Part shown: positions 57,277 to 64,000 of the stretch, one piece after another | Layout of the letters: each line of letters opens with the position of its first letter | How positions within the stretch are numbered: the stretch's first letter is position 1 | From: Hymenoscyphus infarciens | Lineage: Eukaryota > Ascomycota > Leotiomycetes > Helotiales > Helotiaceae | Assembly (NCBI GenBank): GCA_001414345.1 | Contig: LLCB01000034.1 | Span: 1 to 64,000 of the forward strand | Direction of reading: 5' to 3' | DNA length: 64,000 bases | Translations under genes and position numbers: made by a program | The notes under the pieces: model-generated | The model's database searches: none | Seen by the model: the letters and a program-made list of their open reading frames with translations, nothing else | What the model was told of the DNA's origin: nothing

Positions 57277-59147
57277 ATTGAGCGAAATCTGTTGAGTATT
57301 TTTTTATTTTGTCCCGAAAAAATGCATGCCAAGAGTATAAAAACCTGGGTTTGGGAGTATGGATTTGGACAAGCCCTAGTACGGGTAGATCCATTAAATA
57401 TCTTTTCAACTATGATATGCGTGCTTTCCTGTGTGTGGTAGTTTACAAATAGCCCTTTCCTCATGTGTTACACGTTATGACTTGACATCAAAACCCTCAT
57501 GTTACTTGAATTATTCTAAACAATCTTGTCATGTTTGAATTTTGTATAGTACAACGATAGAGCTGTAACATGAACCGGAGATTGTCTATTAACTCTTAAA
57601 GTCATGTATTGTGGTACTCTGCTTTCCACCGGCGGCATAAGTTTGAAGAGTCTTTCCAACACTACATGCTTTCGGATTACTCCCTCCAAGTCAACGCACA
57701 AGACTTTCCGTGGAAGGGTTCAGTACGCGCACATGTAGAACGCAGTTCAGATCGAGAACAAAATTAAGAAAATTCCAGAAGGAGGTCCACAGGTCTTGTG
57801 AGATAGTTACTTTTGATACACAGCTGCTACCCCGTGATGGTCTTCGAGTACCAGAACTGGTGTTGCAATTCAAGTCTGTACACTGTCTCTCCACTTGTAC
57901 TCATCGAGTTCATTACACAACCTTTTCGTGATATGGCCAAGCAGTGGTGCATTGTAGCACTTTTATGTAGTGATACGTTGTAATATTGATAAGTAGTAAT
58001 ACCTTGCACATTCCCACTTAATAAAACAAGGTGCTATCGGTAGCCATATGTCGTCATGGCGACATATTGTAACACTAACAATTTGTAATGCAGTGTGGTG
58101 GTGCAAAATCGTGATACGCGACCTCGGGAGCATAAAGAGGGAAATAAATCTCGTGATTGTCTACCAATGGTAATCGCAGGATGCAACATGCCCACTATGA
58201 TCTATATTTTACTTAATGAAATGCAAAAAACCTCAATCAGTGCGTCCATTACAGTCTTATTATTCTGCATACTTGATTCCGCAGTTCACTGTTTGTCAGT
58301 GTAGGCAAGAGTCCCGCCAACCCGACCTGTGAAAACTCTCTTGTCCCTCTGAGCACAGGATTATCAAGATAGTTTCTGCGCAGAGGATGGAGAAGATCTA
58401 CACGATGGTTGTACTCAAAAAGTCGTCTGTGCATTTTAGTGTTTTTGTTTGTTTTCGTAATACAACATTTTGCCTTCAGCTGATGCAGAACTTCCAATCC
58501 TGCCCAATTGTAGTCAAGGCGAGAAAGTTAAGTGAGGAACTGAATTCCGATGTTCAAACATTAGTAGAATAGTAAGAACCTGTAAGATAACAACTTACGT
58601 AGCATTGGTGATCAAATATAGGAACTTGTCAATAACTGGTAGTGATTGCGACTTGTCACGTGTCAAATATCCCCTAAAGTACCCGACGAGACACAAATAA
58701 GCGAGTGTGGGGTCGCCGCATGTTTTTCCTTTGATAAAATCACTCTTCATGACTCAAAGATGAGAATGACTGATCCAAAGGATGCCTTGTAGAATATTTT
58801 GATTGGTACGGTTCTTACATCACCTCTCAAAGTCTCAAAGTCTCCCCTTGGAAGCCTAATACTTCAGCCAAGCCACAACCTCAAAACACATTGCCACAAG
58901 TTATGAAAATCACGGAATGTAAATCTTTTGCAGATCTATGTCCACAGGTGTTTTGCCAATAGAAGTCTTCTGAAGTATGGATACACATTGGAGCACAAAA
59001 GGTGCCGATCAAGAGTGAAATTCCATAGATGACGATTTTTAGCTTTTTTCCTAATCACCAATTGAAGTTAAATACTTTACAAGCCCGGGTCTAGCATCCC
59101 CTCCCCTGGATACTTCATCTTTGCAAACATTCAAACAACCCCTAAAA
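57277..59147. promoter_or_regulatory. 1.9-kb divergent intergenic region, cupin and multicopper oxidase genes
   Basis: No recognised gene. Rather A/T-rich. It includes an exact 8-bp inverted repeat ATATGTCG/CGACATAT with a 6-nt loop at 58,046-58,067. A large shared control region is plausible. Confidence 0.45.
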
Positions 59148-61448
59148 ATGCTGTTCCTTCAAACAATTCTTCCCCTTTTATCTCCCTTCATAGGGTTGAT
59201 AATGGTTGCACATGCCAACACAGTTATCCACGATGATTCTTTTATCCCGGATATCACACTCAGTGTTACACAAGAGGAAAGAAAGCAGTCTTGCGTGTCG
59301 TCGAAGGAGATTTTGCTAGTTAATGGTACTAGCCCGGGACCTGAGCTTAGGTTTACAGAGGGCAAAACAGTTTGGATTAGAGTTTATAATAACATTGCTA
59401 ACCAAAACCTTACAATAGTAATTATCAATTTTCTGCTGTCCCCTCTTTTCTCTTGCAACTCTCGCTGTCCTTTTTTGTTTTTCAATTATCATGCCAAGAA
59501 ATGGTGCGAATAAAGTGACGAACTTCAAACTGATATTCTGAATAGCACTGGCACGGCCTTACTTTGGCCACGTCCCCTTTCTCTGATGGAACCCCCGCGG
59601 CAGCGCAATGGCCAATTCCGTCTGGTCATTTTTTTGACTATCAGCTTCACGTTCCAGTTGGAATGGCTGGAACGTATTTTTATCATTCCCATGTTGGCCT
59701 TCAGGCCAATTCATGTACGGGACCTTTGGTTGTAAGGGAAACCACTCCTTATGCAGGTCTAGCAGAGCAAAAATATCCGCTCGCTAACATCGTTTGCTCT
59801 GTTTAAATGTTAATTTACTCATATGTACTAGGTCGTTGAACAAGATCATCCCCCATATCACTACGATGACGAACGCTTTATCTTTTTGCAAGACGTGTTT
59901 GAAGAAAGCGATGCAGAGATTGAGGAGCTTTTAACAGCTACCCCTATGGTCTATGAAGGCTTCCAAGCAATGGTTCTTATTAACGGAAAGGGAGCCGGAT
60001 CAGTCGAAGGCGGAGCTGTATGCAATGAGAGTTTGTCTGTTATTAATGTTAAGCCCGGGAAAACCTATAGGTTGAGACTTATTGGTGGCACCGGTTTATC
60101 ATTCAACACCCTGGCCATCGAAGGCCATGACGCTCTTCAGGTGATCGAAGCTGACGGGTATGTCTCCTGGTCTTTCACGACCATCTCACCTCCCTTTCCC
60201 ATCTTCCCCTCTTTCTAAAGTACCTAGCAATACTAAGACTACGAGCGTACAGGTCATACACTGATAAACACAATACATCATTCATGCAAATCGGTCCTGG
60301 ACAACGATTCAGTGTTCTTCTTCACACCAAAGAAAAACCAGAGAAGCAACATTACTTCTTACAACTCGAATCACGCGAGTTTGGCAACGTTACCCGTTCC
60401 TACGCGGTCATCAACTACGGACCTCGGCTCAATAGCTCTACTTCTGCATTTTATCCACCACCAACACCTCCTATCACCTTACCACCCACCGATTACAATT
60501 TCCTTGAATACCAGCTTCGTCCTCGCCACAGCCCAACGTACTCCTCCAGCCAAATGCCAACTGCAGCAGAGGTGACTCGACGAGTAAATATCACCGTCCA
60601 CCTAGCCGAGCCAGATGGAGCATTCGTTTACCACATGAATGGTTATCCTTGGTACGAGGAATTTCCAAAAGAACCCTACCTGGTTTCCCTGTACAAGGGC
60701 GACGGTTATCCATCTATGGAGCGCGCTCTTCAAAATGATGGTTTAGACCCGATTATGCGTGCTTTTCCAGCTCAAATTGGCGAGGTGCTTGAAATTGTGA
60801 TTCAGAATACATTTTCTGATGGGGATGGAATGGAGTCGCATCCATGGCATGCTCACGGATCTCATTATTGGGATCTAGGGAGTGGAGATGGGGTCTATGA
60901 TGCTGCTGCAAACGAGGCTAAGTGGGCAAATTCTACGGGAAAGCCAATCAAAAGAGAGTATGTTCCTGTTTAATTTTTTGTTAGATTCCTCCTTGGTATG
61001 GGCGTAGCGAGGTTTTGGAAACATGACTGAAGAAGTGTTGAGAGAACACAAACACTGACTGCTTTTTAGTACTACAATGCTGTATGAATATACTAGGAAT
61101 GGGCCAAAGGACCAACTTAGAGGTTGGAGAGCTTGGAGATTGAGAGTTGAACAGCCAGGGGTGTGGATGGTTCACTGTCATCTTTTGGACCATATGGTTT
61201 GGGGAATGCAGACTGTGAGTTCTTTCTTCCTTCAAGTCTTGTGTTTTCTGAGTGAGGTGAAAATGAAAATCCGAGAAAATGCTAATGTGCTGTAGGTCTG
61301 GGTTATGGGAAACTCGACAGAGGTGCTCGGAAGGGTTCCTAGGCCTGAAGTGGAGGGGTATCTGAATTATGGAGGAAGCGTGTATGGGAATGAGAGTCAT
61401 TCGCCTGAAGTAGTGGATTATTTCGGTACATGGTTCAATGATCAGTGA
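59148..61448 (+). CDS. Secreted multicopper oxidase, laccase-like
   Basis: Extracellular copper oxidase that couples oxidation of phenols or similar compounds to reduction of oxygen. Six exons give 614 residues: 59148-59417, 59546-59791, 59832-60157, 60253-60957, 61070-61214 and 61296-61448, all GT-AG. The third intron-free stretch starts after a 40-bp intron. The start MLFLQTILPLLSPFIGLIMVAHA is a signal peptide. All four copper motifs are visible: HWHGL, YFYHSHV, HPWHAHGSHYWDLG (type 1/3 region) and MVHCHLLDHMVWGMQ at the C-terminus. Three cupredoxin domains fit the length. The architecture is closer to ascorbate-oxidase/laccase-like fungal enzymes (TpcJ, ustilaginoidin-type) than to basidiomycete laccases. 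It probably acts on the cluster product outside the cell. Confidence 0.92.
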
Positions 61449-62306
61449 TTTTTGGCATAGACAAGAAAGAGGGATGAGCTGAGTAGAAGGTACTTAGTTA
61501 TGAGGTTTTCTTTGATTTTCGAGTTTGTTTAAGTAGTAAATTACGACCTTTTTGTAAAGGTCGCCCTTACCGGCAAATCTTGCAGGCCACCAAATAAAAG
61601 CATAGCAGCATGTTCCATAAGCACTACAAAAGCAAAGAAGAAAAGTGAAGTAGCAAAAACGTTCAAGGGGGATATGGATTGGGAGTGCTGGTATGAATTA
61701 ATGTAGACCAATAAAATCTGGTGCTTGGTTGACAACTTCAAATGTCCGTGAACCAGGGAAATGGGGGTGATTCTATAGTCTAAGAGGTACTCTTGCATTA
61801 TTCGGGTGTTATTACGAGAGCGTTGTGGAGTTGTCGCCGACGTGTGGTGATATAAGTGGCAACTAAGGACACAAGATTTTGTTTGGTATTTGAAAACCAT
61901 GTTGATCTAAAGCATCATCCAAATGCCTGGACCAATTGTCTCATTTGTGCATCCCCCGTCGAGTTTTGCATACATCACAACATGGTTGAGTATAGTACAT
62001 GCACTTCCACTTTAAGTAAATGAAAGGAGTCTTTGCAGATCTGTGCCTTTGTGATCGGCACGCGTACAACCTATAATATGCAGTTTAGCCTAGTATCACT
62101 CGGTCATTTCTGTATCTTCTTACTACTGTACAACATCTTTCCCTCTCTGATCGTCTTCCGTTGTTTTGGGGGGGAAAAGTCTTGCTTGAAACATTTGTCA
62201 TACATTAGATCGTCATATGTGAAATATAAGAACACTACGCATTTTCCCTTTGCAGCAAACCTCACTTTGTCTGAATCCAGCAATCTTCTTTACTTTATCT
62301 TGGAAA
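61449..62306. other. Intergenic region before the carboxylesterase gene
   Basis: About 860 bp, with no gene recognised. The last 200 bp should be the promoter of the esterase gene. Confidence 0.4.
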
Positions 62307-64000
62307 ATGAAATCCATATTTATTTTAAGCCTCCTTGGTGCCTCAAGTGCCTATGGGTATAGTGTCTGTCCAACAATTCAGACATCTAGCGGACCAGTCC
62401 AAGGTCATGCAGCCCTTGTGAAGAGGGACGTCTCAGCCTATCTCAACATTCCCTATGCAGAGCCACCTATTGGCAATTTAAGATTCATGCCGCCAATAAA
62501 GTATGAGGGAAATACAACCATTGATGGCAGCCGTATAGTATGTTAGCCTCACTAAGATCATATTTATAGAATTATACTAACGTTCTCGTCGTAGGGAGAC
62601 GCTTGTCCAGCCGTTACGTTCTTTTCTGCTCGCGGTAACGATCTCAACAATTACAATCTGTCTTTGGCCAGTCTATCAGCTCAAGGAATTGCGACCGTCT
62701 CAGATTTTATGCAAACTAAAGCTACGTTCAATGAGTCTTGTCTCACTCTGAACGTTTGGGTTCCCACACGAGGTCGTCACTCAAAAGCTGGCAAGGCGGT
62801 GATGGTTTTTATATATGGCGGCTCCTACACAAGTGGTAGTACACAAATCAGTATGTACGATGGCCAGCATCTTGCAAGTGAACAAGATGTTATTGTCGTA
62901 ACTCTCAAGTAAAACAACCCTCAATTCGCGCCGAAACTATCAAGCTTACATTCAACAGTTACCGAGTTGGTATTTTGGGATTCCACGGTGATCCTACAGC
63001 TACACACCACAACCCTGGATATCTAGACCAGCGGATGGGGATGGAATGGGTGAGGGACAACATCGCAGCTTTTGGTGGCGATATTTCAAGAATGATTCTC
63101 TTCGGTCAATCCGCCGGTGCTGCCTCGGTTGACGCATACACCTATTCCTGGGCATCCGACCCCATTGTTTCCGGCTTTGTGAGTACCCAATCTTTCCTAG
63201 TAAACTTTCGCCTTTAGGGTAACTCCTAGACCTAAGACAGTTTTCATTTTTGAAACTTCCATGCTAGCCTTACAGCCTCTTACTCCTTCTAATCCGCAAA
63301 TATCCACAAAGAAGTATACTGACTACGATATCCTGTAGATCATGGAGTCTGGCACAGCAGATTTTGGTGAGGCACTGCCACCAAACCGTGCGGATGGATG
63401 GTCTGGCGTCTCTGTGGCGCTTGGTTGCGGCACCAACGACACCAGTACTGGGTCTGAGATACTTTCATGCCTGCAAGGCAAGGGAATTGATGACCTGATG
63501 AATGCCGTTGGAAACAACAAATTTGGGCCCAGTGCTGACAATATTACTGGGTTCTCAGATTATCCCGCCTTGTCAAAAGCAGGGAAGTTTGCTCAGCTAC
63601 CTGTTCTCACCGGCAACAACGATTTCGAAGCTGGAATTTTCATCGCCACGTATGCTTTGATCAATCAGACCAACGATAATGCCTATTGGGAAGGTGTTAA
63701 CAACAAAACATATGCCTGTCCAGCAGGTGCCCGCGCAAACGTCAGCGCCTCCCATGACCTTCCTATTTGGCGATACCGTTGGTTTGGTGATTTCCCCAAT
63801 ACGCGTCTTTTCACCAATCGTGGTAGCGGTGCTTATCACGGCTCCGAAATTCCCTTGATTTGGGACACGCTACCTAGGGGTGCTGGAATTCCTAGAGATA
63901 CCAGGGAGGAGACTTCCATCAGAAAATATATCCAGGGGGCATGGGCGACTTTTGCAAAGAATTCTTCAGCTGGTTTGAACACATATAAGGATGGATGGCC
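62307..64000 (+). CDS. Secreted type-B carboxylesterase, partial at the window edge
   Basis: Alpha/beta-hydrolase of the carboxylesterase/lipase family. Exons 62307-62537, 62595-62908, 62959-63178 and 63339 to the window end are in frame, and the last exon is open to base 64,000, so the C-terminus is missing. A signal peptide (MKSIFILSLLGASSAYG) is followed by LNIPYAEPPIGNLRF. The oxyanion region is VFIYGGSYTSGS, and the nucleophile elbow GQSAGAASVD carries the catalytic serine. The acid is probably the glutamate in NNDFEAGIF, and the catalytic histidine is in AYHGSEIPLIW. About 460 residues are visible of the usual 520-570. It may release or hydrolyse esters made by the cluster. Confidence 0.9.

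Noticed and set aside
57516..58572. Short frames on both strands in the cupin/laccase intergenic region
   Set aside because: All are below 85 codons, with no motif and no paired splice sites.

Overview
The window looks like nuclear DNA of a filamentous ascomycete (Pezizomycotina; a leotiomycete is my guess, not something the sequence proves). The genes carry short introns of about 40 to 110 bp with GT-AG ends and CTAAC-type branch sites. Repeats have been turned into A/T-rich, stop-filled sequence, as repeat-induced point mutation (RIP) does. The encoded set (SMC6, COQ9, pyruvate decarboxylase, Sec7 exchange factor, HDEL-tailed ER protein) is eukaryotic. I recognised no tRNA, rRNA or CRISPR.

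Layout. 0-0.5 kb is an A/T-rich repeat relic. 0.8-12.9 kb is mostly housekeeping: pyruvate decarboxylase (minus), a small hAT-like element with an 8-bp target duplication, a Pif1-type helicase with an N-terminal RNase H1-like hybrid-binding segment, SMC6, and COQ9 (minus). 13.6-16.3 kb is a RIP-mutated LINE, inserted into older imperfect tandem repeats. 16.8-22.6 kb holds an MFS transporter, a divergent pair (secreted prolyl-4-hydroxylase-like oxygenase and an HDEL-tailed PDI-like protein) and a small hypothetical gene. 23.4-27.1 kb is decaying DNA: a zinc-finger gene with a damaged splice site, a gene remnant, and an A/T-rich block with a second hAT-like element. 27.5-45.4 kb holds a mitochondrial LEA-like protein, an enoyl-CoA hydratase-family enzyme, an ankyrin protein, an SDR, a 1,556-residue Sec7/PH Arf-GEF and a membrane-anchored haem-oxygenase-like diiron protein.

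46-64 kb looks like a specialised-metabolism cluster or the flank of one. In order it has a 2-oxoglutarate oxygenase, a DHA2-type MFS transporter, a TauD-like dioxygenase, an adenylate-forming CoA ligase, an O-methyltransferase, a cupin, a secreted multicopper oxidase and a secreted carboxylesterase that runs off the window. Three divergent pairs share promoters. No PKS, NRPS or terpene synthase is visible, so a backbone gene may lie beyond base 64,000, or the cluster may modify an imported or phenolic acid substrate.

The points most worth a second look are: the divergent P4H/PDI-like pair, in which the PDI active site is replaced and is spliced from two 8-nt exons; two introns whose 3' ends read AT and CG instead of AG; two GC-AG introns; two hAT-like elements with perfect 8-bp duplications; and the oxidative gene cluster.
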